This document shows positions 35,274 through 43,182 of a stretch of DNA of 64,000 nucleotides, piece after piece. The notes beneath the pieces were generated by a model. That model had not been told where the DNA came from. It saw only the letters and a list, made by a program, of their open reading frames with translations, and searched no databases. Source of the stretch: an uncultured Oscillospiraceae bacterium. Lineage in GTDB: Bacteria > Bacillota > Clostridia > Oscillospirales > Oscillospiraceae. The number at the start of each line of letters is the position of its first letter. Positions within the stretch are counted from its first letter, which is position 1. Location of the stretch: contig CANRFN010000004.1 in the NCBI GenBank assembly GCA_947629915.1, positions 1 to 64,000 of the forward strand, in the 5' to 3' direction. The position numbers and the translations under genes are program-made.

Positions 35274-36378
35274 GATATACCCGGGCCATCTGGAACACAA
35301 CTATCGGGCGCTGCGGGCCTGTGCCCCGGACAGCCGCTTTCTGGGCACGGTAAAGGCCAACGCCTACGGGCACGGGGCGGTGCCCACCGCCCGGCAGCTG
35401 CAGGCGCTGGGGGCAGACTATCTGGCGGTGGCCTGTCTCGCCGAGGGCAGGCAGCTCAGGGAGGCGGGGATCACCCTCCCCATCCTGATCCTGGGCCTCA
35501 CGCCGCCGGATGAGGCGGATGAGGTGGTGTCTTTGAATCTCACCCAGACCGTGTTCACCCCGGAACTGGCCCAGGCCCTCTCCGATGCGGCGGGGGCCCA
35601 GCGCACCCTGGCCAAGATCCACCTGGCGGTGGACACCGGCATGGGCCGCATCGGCGTGCTGGCGGGAGACCCCCAGGCCGCGGCCTCGGACCTCGCCGCC
35701 CTCTGTTCTCTCCCCCACCTGCACCCGGAGGGCATCTTCACCCACTTTGCCGTCTCGGACGACCCCGCCCCCGGCAGCGAGGACTACACCATGCTGCAGT
35801 TCACCCGTTTCCTGGACGTGATCGCCGCGCTGCGGGACGGATACCACCTCTCTTTTGAAATTCGGCATTGCGCCAACAGCGGCGCTGTGCTACAATACCC
35901 CTGTACCGCCATGGACATGGTCCGCCCGGGCATCGCCCTGTACGGACACTATCCGGACCCCTGCACCGAGGGGCTGGACGGCCCCGGCCTGCTGCCGGTG
36001 ATGTCTCTGAAGACCCGGGTGGCTGCGGTCCGCCCCCTGCCCGTTGGCACCCCGGTGAGCTACGGCTGCACCGCCAAAACAGAGACCGGCCGGATCGCGG
36101 TCCTGCCCATCGGCTACGCAGATGGCCTGCACCGGGCCCTGTCCAACCAGGGCAGCGTGTACTTAAACGGCCGCACGGTGCCCATTCTGGGCCGCATCTG
36201 CATGGACATGTGCATGGTCTCCCTCCCGGACGACCTGCCAGTGGCCCCGGGAGATGTGGCGGAAGTCTTCGGCGAGAACCTGCCTCTGGAGCAGCAGGCA
36301 GATCTGGCCGGCACCATCTCCTATGAACTGCTCTGCGCCGTGGCGCCCCGTGTGCCGCGGATCCGCATACCCGCATAA
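35242..36378 (+). CDS. alr: Alanine racemase
   Basis: PLP-dependent fold-type III enzyme of 378 residues. The PLP lysine is in GTVKANAYGHG (about residue 38), the second catalytic residue is Tyr in VSYGCTAKTE (about 273), and DTGMGRIG and GYADGLHRAL are family motifs. It supplies D-Ala for peptidoglycan. The start overlaps the lipoprotein gene by 32 nt, so expression is coupled. A second in-frame ATG two codons later is an alternative start. Confidence 0.96.
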   Translation: MAMETMRTWAEIYPGHLEHNYRALRACAPDSRFLGTVKANAYGHGAVPTARQLQALGADYLAVACLAEGRQLREAGITLPILILGLTPPDEADEVVSLNLTQTVFTPELAQALSDAAGAQRTLAKIHLAVDTGMGRIGVLAGDPQAAASDLAALCSLPHLHPEGIFTHFAVSDDPAPGSEDYTMLQFTRFLDVIAALRDGYHLSFEIRHCANSGAVLQYPCTAMDMVRPGIALYGHYPDPCTEGLDGPGLLPVMSLKTRVAAVRPLPVGTPVSYGCTAKTETGRIAVLPIGYADGLHRALSNQGSVYLNGRTVPILGRICMDMCMVSLPDDLPVAPGDVAEVFGENLPLEQQADLAGTISYELLCAVAPRVPRIRIPA

Positions 36379-36527
36379 ACTGACTCGGGAGCACGTCGGC
36401 ACACCGGCGGCGAGCCGCGGAGGTTTTGCCGGCAGCGGTATAAAATCCTCCGCCCCGTGGGAGAATGATAGTACCCGTCCTACATAGCGCAGGCCGGGCA
36501 CTATATCCAGCGGAGTGTGAAGATCCT

Positions 36528-36893
36528 GTGGACAACAACGTCAAGCGCGGCGACATTTTCTATGCGGACCTCAGTCCGGTGGTGGGCAGCGAACAGGGCG
36601 GTGTCCGTCCGGTATTGATCGTGCAGAACGACACCGGCAACCGGCACAGCCCCACGGTGATCGCAGCCGCTATCACCTCACAGACCGGCAAGGCCCGCCT
36701 CCCCACCCACATCACCCTGGCAGCCCACAGCTACGGGCTGCCCAAGGACTCCGTGGTGCTGCTGGAGCAGATCCGCACGCTGGATAAGCGGCGGCTGCGG
36801 GAGCACATGGGGCGCGTAGACGACCAGGTGATGCGGCGGGTGGACAACGCCATCGCTGTGAGCTTCGGCCTGCACCCGGAGCGCTTGGTCTGA
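36528..36893 (+). CDS. ndoA: NdoA/MazF-type endoribonuclease toxin without an adjacent antitoxin
   Basis: At 121 residues it is typical of the MazF/PemK/EndoA family: [21 protein letters not shown] at the start (positions 5-25), RPVLIVQND, the RNase-site Thr/Ser in [13 protein letters not shown], and [11 protein letters not shown]. It should cleave RNA at short sequence-specific sites. The GTG start has GGAG 12 nt upstream; the upstream frame is non-coding. In B. subtilis the antitoxin ndoAI lies between alr and ndoA, but here the 149-bp gap has no open frame of that size. Confidence 0.9.
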   Translation: MDNNVKRGDIFYADLSPVVGSEQGGVRPVLIVQNDTGNRHSPTVIAAAITSQTGKARLPTHITLAAHSYGLPKDSVVLLEQIRTLDKRRLREHMGRVDDQVMRRVDNAIAVSFGLHPERLV

Positions 36894-36910
36894 TCCCCGA
36901 TCAGGTATGG

Positions 36911-36938
36911 TGCGGGTGCCGGGACCCCGGCACCCGCA
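36911..36938 (+). terminator. GC-rich hairpin after ndoA
   Basis: Twelve-bp stem (36911-36922 with 36927-36938) around a 4-nt loop. No T-run follows, so it could be a partial terminator or an mRNA-processing boundary. Confidence 0.4.
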
Positions 36939-36983
36939 CAGGAGACATAGATCCTACGAGACAAGAAAAAAGGAGTACATCTC

Positions 36984-37502
36984 ATGCGAAACATCTGGAA
37001 AGTGGCTGTGGCAGTGGCGTGCGTGTGCGTACTGGCAGTGGCCGTATTTGCCACCCCCGGCAGCGAGAACGACCCTCTGGTGACCCTCACCTATCTCACC
37101 AACATCTTCCGGCCCCAGGTCATGGAGCAGGTGAAGTCCGAGGCGGAGACCCAGAAGGCCGCCCTGGAGGACCAGCTGAACGGCGTGCTGAATGAGCGCT
37201 TCGGCGTGCCGGCAGACGATCCCGCCCCGGAGAGCGATGCCGCCTTCACCGTGGTGACCCTGGCCAGCGGACAGGTGCTCACCGGCGATGTGGGCTGCGA
37301 GGCCATGCTCCGCATCGGCACCGCCCAGTGCATCTCCCCAGACTCTCCCGGCCTCATTGACGTCACCGCAGGCACCATTCTGGAGAACGATAGTGCCCTA
37401 GAGACCAACCACCTCTACATGGTGACCATCTCCACCCGGTCCATCACCTGCACCTCTGAGACCTGCAAGCTGCTGGTGCGGGGCCCCTACACCATCGCCT
37501 GA
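36984..37502 (+). CDS. Secreted or membrane-anchored protein of unknown function
   Basis: A 172-residue protein with an N-terminal hydrophobic helix (6-22) ending VAVFATPGSEND, which could be a cleavable signal. The rest begins with DPLVTLTYLTNIFRPQ and a helix rich in Gln/Glu (QVKSEAETQKAALEDQL, possible short coiled coil). A beta-rich part follows with LASGQVLTGDVGCEAMLRIG, a segment on disulphide-compatible Cys residues (CTSETCK) and GPYTI at the end. No family function is recognised, though similar proteins occur in Clostridia. AAGGAG precedes the ATG by 8 nt. Confidence 0.75.
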   Translation: MRNIWKVAVAVACVCVLAVAVFATPGSENDPLVTLTYLTNIFRPQVMEQVKSEAETQKAALEDQLNGVLNERFGVPADDPAPESDAAFTVVTLASGQVLTGDVGCEAMLRIGTAQCISPDSPGLIDVTAGTILENDSALETNHLYMVTISTRSITCTSETCKLLVRGPYTIA

Positions 37503-37581
37503 ATCTGTTTTTCTACCGAGATCGAATCGCTTGTTTTTTGCCTCTTTCAGCACTCTGATACAGGAAAAGGGGGCGTTCCAT

Positions 37582-37809
37582 ATGGCTGTATACGACAGGG
37601 AGAGCATGGAGCAGTTCTGTCCGCAAATGGATCTCTCCCTGAGCACCGCCTCTCCGAATTCCCCCAATCAGGTTGGCAGCGAGGCTCTTGCGGTTTCAGT
37701 TGACCCGTTTTATTCAGACAGCAATATCCGGTACCTGGAAGGGCTCATGGAAGATGTGAAAGCTGGAAGAGCGCAATTCGTCCGGCACGACTTGATTGCG
37801 GTGGATTGA
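37582..37809 (+). CDS. Small protein with a RelB/DinJ-like C-terminal tail
   Basis: A 75-residue product with AAGGGGG before the ATG at 37582. The last half, from DPFYSDSNIRYLEG to VRHDLIAVD, closely follows the C-terminal toxin-wrapping region seen in many RelB/DinJ-type antitoxins (general pattern FYSxxNxxxL...G..xHxLIxxD). The N-terminal half is Ser/Pro-rich and lacks the ribbon-helix-helix DNA-binding part. No RelE/YafQ toxin gene follows. It may be a degenerate or truncated antitoxin, or a stand-alone neutralising tail. Confidence 0.6.
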   Translation: MAVYDRESMEQFCPQMDLSLSTASPNSPNQVGSEALAVSVDPFYSDSNIRYLEGLMEDVKAGRAQFVRHDLIAVD

Positions 37810-37930
37810 TGGGGCCCTGGAGGGGAACGCATCAGCCCCCGGCATTTGCCTATGTGTGTTTTTCACAAAGCCAGGTCGGCAGATTTCCATCATTCTTGGA
37901 AATAGTTCATAAATCCTTCATCATTTTTCC

Positions 37931-37959
37931 TTGTATTCCCAGTATATATGTGGTATCAT
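37931..37959 (+). promoter_or_regulatory. Promoter of a candidate small RNA
   Basis: -35 TTGTAT (37931-37936), 17-bp spacer, -10 TATCAT (37954-37959), with no start codon and binding site downstream before a terminator. Confidence 0.6.
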
Positions 37960-37965
37960 GGGGGC

Positions 37966-38090
37966 TGTCAGGACTGGTTTCCCGACAGTGCCAACTTTCT
38001 TCTCTTTCTCTCTCAGACCGGGGCGCCTTGCGAAAGGCCCCCCGGACCAAACGCTCTCACGGCCGCCCGCAGTGGGCGGCCGTGTTTTTT
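37966..38090 (+). ncRNA. Candidate small RNA, about 125 nt
   Basis: The interval between the promoter at 37931-37959 and a textbook terminator ending at 38090 has no translatable frame with a binding site. It contains a 5' hairpin (CTGTC with GACAG), a pyrimidine-rich single-stranded-looking stretch (TTTCTTCTCTTTCTCTCTC) and a GC-rich hairpin before the terminator. It does not match SRP RNA, 6S RNA, tmRNA or a riboswitch that I know. Polypyrimidine tracts in sRNAs often pair with ribosome binding sites, so a trans-acting regulator is plausible. Confidence 0.45.
38058..38090 (+). terminator. Intrinsic terminator
   Basis: Perfect 11-bp GC-rich stem (38058-38068 with 38074-38084) followed by six T residues. 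Confidence 0.92.
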
Positions 38091-38143
38091 ATAGCAGGCA
38101 TCCAGGAGGCGTGACGAGATCTCTTTCAGAGTCTTCAACTATG

Positions 38144-38497
38144 TCACAGTCCAACCTCGATCTCTCTTTCCGAAAACGAGATGTCGACATACGTAACTGG
38201 AAGTTGAAACGCAGGCGGATTTCCTTTCAAGTCTATCAATACAATCATATCCCTTGATGACATTTCAATTGTTCTCTGAATTCCGATATCATCTTTATAC
38301 AGATCATATCGATCTATAACAAGGAGTTTAATCTTATATCGATTCAGCAAGCTTTCGAGATTCACTTTCTTCTGATAATCCGTGTAGGTAAAAGGCAGTA
38401 CAGGATCCCCGGCAGAAAAGTACCGCAGCAGCGTTTTTGCAAGGTATGTCTTTCCGGATGCTGCATCAGGAAAAAAAGAGATACACACCTGGGTCAA
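38144..38497 (-). CDS. Small P-loop-like NTPase of unknown function
   Basis: The 117-residue frame begins with a beta strand and a Walker A-like loop (VCISFFPDAASGKTYLA) and has a Walker B-like strand KLLVIDRYDL near residue 60. A third strand MIVLIDLKG follows, so it looks like a complete miniature NTPase fold. The first Gly of the classical P-loop is missing. It lies 27 nt downstream of the next gene in the same reading frame, separated by three stop codons. The start is a TTG without a clear binding site, so translation probably depends on coupling. Small P-loop proteins of this kind pair with DUF4869-like genes in gut Clostridia as far as I recall; no function is known. Confidence 0.55.
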   Translation of the reverse strand: MTQVCISFFPDAASGKTYLAKTLLRYFSAGDPVLPFTYTDYQKKVNLESLLNRYKIKLLVIDRYDLYKDDIGIQRTIEMSSRDMIVLIDLKGNPPAFQLPVTYVDISFSEREIEVGL

Positions 38498-38524
38498 GGT
38501 TCACTGTTATGGCAGGCTTCTTAT

Positions 38525-38986
38525 TCAGCGTGAACACGCATCCATCAGCCTCCCCCAATTGATATATTCATTGAGCTCATCGATTGTGTGAAAAATGTGT
38601 CCCTCCACGCAGATGTCCAACCGTTTTCCGTCACTGTAGTCCACCAAAGAACTGGATGGGGTATCCACGACAACGTGTCCAGAGCACAGAGAAAAGATCA
38701 CATTTCTAGCCTGTCGATTGCACTCTACAAGGTCAATCCATTGATCAGAACGCAGTACAGACAGTGCCGCCTTACAGCCCGTGCTCATGTTTTCGATGTT
38801 CTGCTTGTACCCAAACCGATCAAGGAAGGAGAAACGGTCCAGTATCGTACCTTTTTCGATGAGTTGTACGATTTTGGACACAAGAGGGGTGATCTCGAAA
38901 TCAATCTCATCAAAAACGGCCTCTACATCCCGGACGCAATCGTGGGGCGTGTCTTGGGGGACATCTCGAAATAGTACTTCCAGCAT
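38525..38986 (-). CDS. DUF4869-like protein of unknown function
   Basis: A 153-residue acidic protein starting MLEVLFRDVPQDTP with GGAGAGAG just before the ATG. The middle segment NIENMSTGCKAALSVL and the end LDICVEGHIFHTIDELNEYI recall the DUF4869 family (general pattern: short N-terminal strand, a 'STGCK' turn, a final 'xxHxxxELxEY' helix). The assignment is from memory of the pattern. The codon composition is AT-richer than neighbouring genes, suggesting acquisition. It is followed by the P-loop gene, so the two form a cassette. Confidence 0.6.
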   Translation of the reverse strand: MLEVLFRDVPQDTPHDCVRDVEAVFDEIDFEITPLVSKIVQLIEKGTILDRFSFLDRFGYKQNIENMSTGCKAALSVLRSDQWIDLVECNRQARNVIFSLCSGHVVVDTPSSSLVDYSDGKRLDICVEGHIFHTIDELNEYINWGRLMDACSR

Positions 38987-39032
38987 GTATCTCTCTCCAA
39001 TCAGAAATAATGATCAACGAGTACCGTTACAT

Positions 39033-39060
39033 TTTTTAAGCGCAGTGCGTGCTATCGCAA
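39033..39060 (-). promoter_or_regulatory. Possible promoter of the two-gene cassette
   Basis: Minus strand: -35 TTGCGA (39060-39055), 16-bp spacer, weak -10 TAAAAA (39038-39033). Confidence 0.35.
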
Positions 39061-39731
39061 GCATTTTAAAACAGTTATTGAAAGGCAGTGCTGTTCTAAG
39101 AAAACCTGTCTCCATGATACACTATCATCTCATCTGTTTCAAGCAAGATTTCCCTGTTCACGCACGCATTGGCATCGCCCTCTCCATGAGAGAAGCCATG
39201 ATTTTGTGAACCTGGCTTATCTGCACAGAGGAGATGGTTTTTTCGAAAAAGTTCCTTAATTTGCCCCCAAGCATGGAACGCAACTCACATTGCTGAATGA
39301 GCTATAGTGTGCGCGTATGACGGACATAGTAGCATATGAAAGCGGCCACATGTGCAAGTCCTGGGTCAGCACCATTGAAGGCACTGTGAATACCAATACA
39401 AACGTTGCCACATCAGAACAAACTGGGCTAAGACGCGGCCAGAATTGCTGCTAGCTATGCAAAACGAGTTCAAGCTGAGTTGAACATACGCCGCCCCAAA
39501 CTGCTGTCCTTCGCTGGCGCACAGTCTCGATTTTGGCGATACAATTCATGGACCTGTTTTCTATGGCCTTCAGAAGTTCAGAGGATCCCCCGCTCAAACC
39601 CAGGCTCGTCCGTGGCAAGGTGTTTGTGCTTGGAAATGTTCTGAAAAGCCGCGATTTTCGAAGTTCCAATGAACTTATGGGGCAAGGTCGTATCCTCTAT
39701 GCAGATAAGCCAGGTTTTGTGAAAGCAACCC
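39061..39731. other. AT-richer non-coding stretch
   Basis: About 670 bp with no gene I can support. Short frames on both strands lack binding sites. The plus-strand open frame from 39533 that runs into the next gene starts upstream of that gene's own promoter, so it is not its 5' end. The composition matches the preceding cassette more than the flanking housekeeping genes, suggesting decayed acquired DNA. Confidence 0.5.
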
Positions 39732-39760
39732 TTGACTTTGATTTCCGCTCCTCTTATAAT
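39732..39760 (+). promoter_or_regulatory. Promoter of the unknown membrane-anchored protein gene
   Basis: -35 TTGACT (39732-39737), 17-bp spacer, perfect -10 TATAAT (39755-39760), giving a leader of about 100 nt. Confidence 0.8.
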
Positions 39761-39868
39761 GATGATACGTTTCACGCAGGCAATTCAGTCCGCTCCTTGC
39801 ACTTTTTGGGAGCACAATCTTTCTTTCGCTTCACATCGGCAGCTCACTTGATCGGAAGGAGGCAGCAT

Positions 39869-40558
39869 ATGAGCGTTCAAAGCAGTCCGGCAGCATCCGC
39901 CCCAAAGAAGGGCAGGAAGAAGTTCATTATCCTTGCAGTTGTCCTGGCGGTAGCCGCATCAGCGTCCATCGCAGGCGCCGTCATCTGGCAGCACGTCCGT
40001 CCATTCAGCCCGTATAAGTTCCAGTACAACAAATGGGAGGAGCCGTACTCCCAGCACGTTCCCCTAGAGGAGATGAGCTTCGGCGTCTACAGCCACTACT
40101 TTGGGTACTCCTCTGGTATCAAAGAGCCGGATTATGTGGAGACGCTCCCGCTTCCCTGCGACATTCGGTACTACGCCAACCCTGGGGACAAGGAGCCGGT
40201 GCTCACACTGGAAAAGGGCACCGTAGTCCACGTCCCTGTGGAAAGCGGCGTCTCCGCCGGCTATTCCAGCACGAACAACAGGGGCACCCCGCTGAGAACC
40301 TGGCCATCTTATGAAAAGGGGTGGCGGTACGGACTGCCCTTTGTCCCGGAGGGCAGCGAGAGTCCAACGGCAGACAGCCCCATGTACTACGTCCGCACAG
40401 AAGACATTCGAGCGGTAGCCGCCAAGTTTGTAGACGCCAATTGGGGCATCCTGTCTCCAAATTACTTCCGCACCAAGCGCGAAGCCCGTGAATTCTTGGT
40501 CCTCACCATAGACCGCACGCTGTACCAGGAAGGCTGCTACTGCTCCCCGGACCTGTAG
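39869..40558 (+). CDS. Membrane-anchored extracytoplasmic protein of unknown function
   Basis: A 229-residue protein: a basic cytoplasmic tail (PKKGRKK), one TM helix (about 20-42), then an exported domain rich in Tyr, Pro and Trp. The segment EPVLTLEKGTVVHVPVESG could be an SH3-like strand pair, and EGCYCSPDL at the end has two close cysteines. No family is recognised. AAGGAGG lies 6 nt before the ATG at 39869. The gene is bracketed by its own promoter and the terminator near 40610, so it is a single-gene unit upstream of gltX. Confidence 0.75.
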   Translation: MSVQSSPAASAPKKGRKKFIILAVVLAVAASASIAGAVIWQHVRPFSPYKFQYNKWEEPYSQHVPLEEMSFGVYSHYFGYSSGIKEPDYVETLPLPCDIRYYANPGDKEPVLTLEKGTVVHVPVESGVSAGYSSTNNRGTPLRTWPSYEKGWRYGLPFVPEGSESPTADSPMYYVRTEDIRAVAAKFVDANWGILSPNYFRTKREAREFLVLTIDRTLYQEGCYCSPDL

Positions 40559-40597
40559 GGGGAGGAGAGAACGCGGCGGATCAGACGTGGTCATTCG

Positions 40598-40629
40598 CCC
40601 GCACCGGTCGCGCCGGTGCGGGGCTTTCT
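40598..40629 (+). terminator. Intrinsic terminator before gltX
   Basis: Perfect 10-bp stem (40598-40607 with 40613-40622) followed by GGCTTTCTC. Confidence 0.75.
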
Positions 40630-40719
40630 CATCCCCTGCTTTCCGCCCTGTGAGCACCACCGGATCCGGCCATCTCACTCGAACCACGCCACAAACTTCG
40701 CCAGCCCCTGCAAAACCGC

Positions 40720-40748
40720 TTGAAAACCGGCCCCGCCTCTGGTACAAT
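40720..40748 (+). promoter_or_regulatory. Promoter of gltX
   Basis: -35 TTGAAA (40720-40725), 17-bp spacer, -10 TACAAT (40743-40748). Confidence 0.8.
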
Positions 40749-40790
40749 CGGGCAGAACAATTCCAAAACACATTGGAGGTACCAATCACC

Positions 40791-42287
40791 ATGGATCAGC
40801 AATGGTTCGCCGATCTGGAGGCACGCATTCCCCACGGAGAGGTGCGTACCCGTTTTGCCCCTTCCCCCACGGGCTATATGCATGTGGGCAATCTCCGCAC
40901 CGCCCTGTACACCTGGCTCATCGCCCGCCACGCCGGCGGCAAGTTCCTGCTGCGGATTGAGGACACAGACCAGGGCCGCCTGGTAGAGGGCGCCGTAGAT
41001 GTTATATACAACACCATGCGCCGCTGCGGCCTCACCTGGGACGAGGGCCCCGATGTGGGCGGCCCGGTGGGTCCGTACGTACAGACCGAGCGCCGCTCCC
41101 TGTACAAGGCGTACGCCCAGCTGCTGGTGGAGAAGGGCGCGGCCTACTACTGCTTCTGCGAGAAGGCGGAGTCCAAGGAGGACAGCGGCGAATTCCAGCG
41201 GGAGGACGATCCCTGCCGGAATCTGGACCCAAAAGAGGCCCAGGCCCGGGTGGACGCCGGGGAGCCCTACGTCATCCGGCAGCGGATCCCCCACGAGGGA
41301 CACACCACCTTCCACGATGCCGTCTACGGGGACATCACCGTGGAGAACAGCGAGCTGGACGACCAGATCCTCCTGAAGCGGGACGGCCTCCCCACCTACA
41401 ACTTCGCCAACGTGGTGGACGACCACCTGATGGGCATCACCCATGTGGTCCGGGGCGCGGAGTACCTGTCCTCCGCCCCGAAGTACAACCTGCTGTATGA
41501 GGCCTTTGGCTGGGAGATCCCCACCTATGTGCACTGCAGCTCCATCATGATCCAGGACAGCGAGACCGGCGCGGTGCGGAAGATGTCAAAGCGCCACGGA
41601 GATCCCTCCTACGAGGATCTGCTGGCAGACGGCTATCTCAACGAGGCCGTGGTGAACTACGTGGCCCTTCTGGGCTGGGCGCCCCGGGGCGAGCTGGCAG
41701 AGCGGGAGTTCTTCACCCTGGACGAGCTGGCCGCCGTCTTCGACATCGAGGGCGTCTCCAAGTCCCCCGCCGCCTTCGACATCGCCAAGCTCACCTATTT
41801 CAACGCCTCCTATCTCCGCGCCATGGCCCCGGAGGCCTTTGCCGCCGCGGCGGAGCCCTGGATCCGCAAGTCCGTCACCAAGCCGGCCTTCGATGTGAGC
41901 GCCATCGCCGCCCTGCTCCAGGCCCGCTGTGAGAAGCTCTCCGATATCCCGGAGAAGGTGGACTTTTTCGACAAGCTCCCGGTATACGGCGTGGACCTCT
42001 ACACCAACAAGAAGTCCAAGACCAACACGGACGTCTCCCGGACCATGCTGAAGGCCGCCATTCCCGCACTGGAGGCGCTGCCCGTTTGGGATCAGACCTC
42101 CGTCCACGACTGCCTCATCGACCTGGCCGTACAGCTGGGAGTAAAGAACGCCACCCTCATGTGGCCGGTGCGCATCGCCGTGGCCGGCAAGGCGGTAACC
42201 CCCGGCGGCGCGGTGGAACTCTGCTGCATCCTGGGCCGGGAGGAGTCCATCCGCCGCATGCTCATCGGCCTTGCCTTGCTCGGCTGA
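40791..42287 (+). CDS. gltX: Glutamate-tRNA ligase
   Basis: A class I synthetase of 498 residues with the HIGH-like motif in APSPTGYMHVGNLRTAL (residues 22-38) and the KMSKS-like motif RKMSKRHGD (about 263). The tRNA-stem contact domain and the C-terminal anticodon-binding region follow. There is one copy in the window. In bacteria without glutaminyl-tRNA synthetase it is often non-discriminating and works with GatCAB, which cannot be decided here. GGAGG lies 11 nt before the ATG. The long upstream open frame is non-coding and crosses the promoter. Confidence 0.96.
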   Translation: MDQQWFADLEARIPHGEVRTRFAPSPTGYMHVGNLRTALYTWLIARHAGGKFLLRIEDTDQGRLVEGAVDVIYNTMRRCGLTWDEGPDVGGPVGPYVQTERRSLYKAYAQLLVEKGAAYYCFCEKAESKEDSGEFQREDDPCRNLDPKEAQARVDAGEPYVIRQRIPHEGHTTFHDAVYGDITVENSELDDQILLKRDGLPTYNFANVVDDHLMGITHVVRGAEYLSSAPKYNLLYEAFGWEIPTYVHCSSIMIQDSETGAVRKMSKRHGDPSYEDLLADGYLNEAVVNYVALLGWAPRGELAEREFFTLDELAAVFDIEGVSKSPAAFDIAKLTYFNASYLRAMAPEAFAAAAEPWIRKSVTKPAFDVSAIAALLQARCEKLSDIPEKVDFFDKLPVYGVDLYTNKKSKTNTDVSRTMLKAAIPALEALPVWDQTSVHDCLIDLAVQLGVKNATLMWPVRIAVAGKAVTPGGAVELCCILGREESIRRMLIGLALLG

Positions 42288-42327
42288 TCCCTCCGGCATT
42301 CCCAGACAAACACGACCCTAGCAACGC

Positions 42328-42370
42328 AGGGGCTGCGCCGTCCAAACCGGCGCAGCCCCTGCTGCTCTTC
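42328..42370 (+). terminator. Terminator after gltX
   Basis: Perfect 13-bp stem (42328-42340 with 42348-42360), then GCTGCTCTTC. Confidence 0.7.
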
Positions 42371-42403
42371 TCATCCACTGCCCAGGGCAATGTCCCGCCC
42401 CAA

Positions 42404-42436
42404 GCAAAACGGCCCTCGCTTTTCGCGAGGGCCGTT
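42404..42436 (-). terminator. Terminator of the ABC importer operon
   Basis: Perfect 12-bp stem (42408-42419 with 42425-42436); on the minus strand it runs into TTTTGC. It lies 27 nt past the last gene of the operon. Confidence 0.8.
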
Positions 42437-42462
42437 GGCCGTCTTATAAACTGATCGGTGCC

Positions 42463-43182
42463 TCACTCCGAGAGGCAGGCCGCCAGCAGTTCCCGGGTGT
42501 ACGGGTGCTGGGGGCGGTCGTAGATGTCGTCCGCATCCCCTTGCTCCACGATGACACCGCTGCGCATCACCGCCACCCGGCGGCAGAGCTGATACACCAC
42601 GGTGAGGTCGTGGGAGATGAGGATACAGGACAGCCCCAGCTCCGTCCGGAGGTCCGCCAGCAGCTGCAGGATCTGGGCCTGCAGCGTCACGTCCAGGGCG
42701 GACACCGGCTCATCCAGGATCACCAGTTTGCTCCCCTGGATCAGGGCGGCCCCGATGGCCACCCGCTGACGCTGTCCGCCGGAGAGCTGGGCCGGACGGC
42801 GGCTGAGGTGTTCCTCCTCCAGCCCAATGAGGTGCAGCATCTCCCGCACTTTGGCCTGGCGGGCACCGCGGTCCCGGAGGCCCGCCGCCCGCAGGGGCTC
42901 TTCCAAGATCCAGGCCACGGTTTTCGCCGGGTTCAGGGAGCCGTACGGGTCCTGGAACACCATCTGGGGGTGCGGGGTATTTACCTGGATGGTCCCCTGG
43001 ATGTCCCGCTCCAGACCCAGGATACACCGGGCCAGGGTGGACTTTCCGGAGCCGGACTCCCCCACGATGCCCAGGGTCTCCCCCGCCTCCAGGGTGAGCG
43101 AGACGTCCCGCAGCACCTGGCGGCGGTCCTTTCCCCGGCCATACCAGCTGTTGAGATGGGAGACTGAGAGCAGTTCAGCCAT
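42463..43182 (-). CDS. Peptide/nickel-type ABC transporter ATP-binding protein (DppF/OppF type)
   Basis: At 239 residues it is a short ATPase with Walker [11 protein letters not shown]-loop [10 protein letters not shown], signature LSGGQRQRV, Walker [13 protein letters not shown] and switch His in ISHDL. The C-terminal [11 protein letters not shown] is the characteristic extension of this subfamily. It pairs with the next ATPase as a heterodimer on the cytoplasmic side. The start overlaps that gene by 8 nt. It is shorter than typical OppF because most of the C-terminal zinc-like extension is missing. Confidence 0.92.
   Translation of the reverse strand: MAELLSVSHLNSWYGRGKDRRQVLRDVSLTLEAGETLGIVGESGSGKSTLARCILGLERDIQGTIQVNTPHPQMVFQDPYGSLNPAKTVAWILEEPLRAAGLRDRGARQAKVREMLHLIGLEEEHLSRRPAQLSGGQRQRVAIGAALIQGSKLVILDEPVSALDVTLQAQILQLLADLRTELGLSCILISHDLTVVYQLCRRVAVMRSGVIVEQGDADDIYDRPQHPYTRELLAACLSE

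Noticed and set aside
37966..38090. SRP RNA, 6S RNA or tmRNA
   Set aside because: Missing the conserved GGAAGC/GCAGCC region of SRP RNA, the long bulged helix of 6S and any tag-peptide frame.
39533..39868. Upstream extension of the 229-residue membrane protein to 341 residues
   Set aside because: A near-perfect promoter lies inside this extension and a strong AAGGAGG site supports the ATG at 39869.
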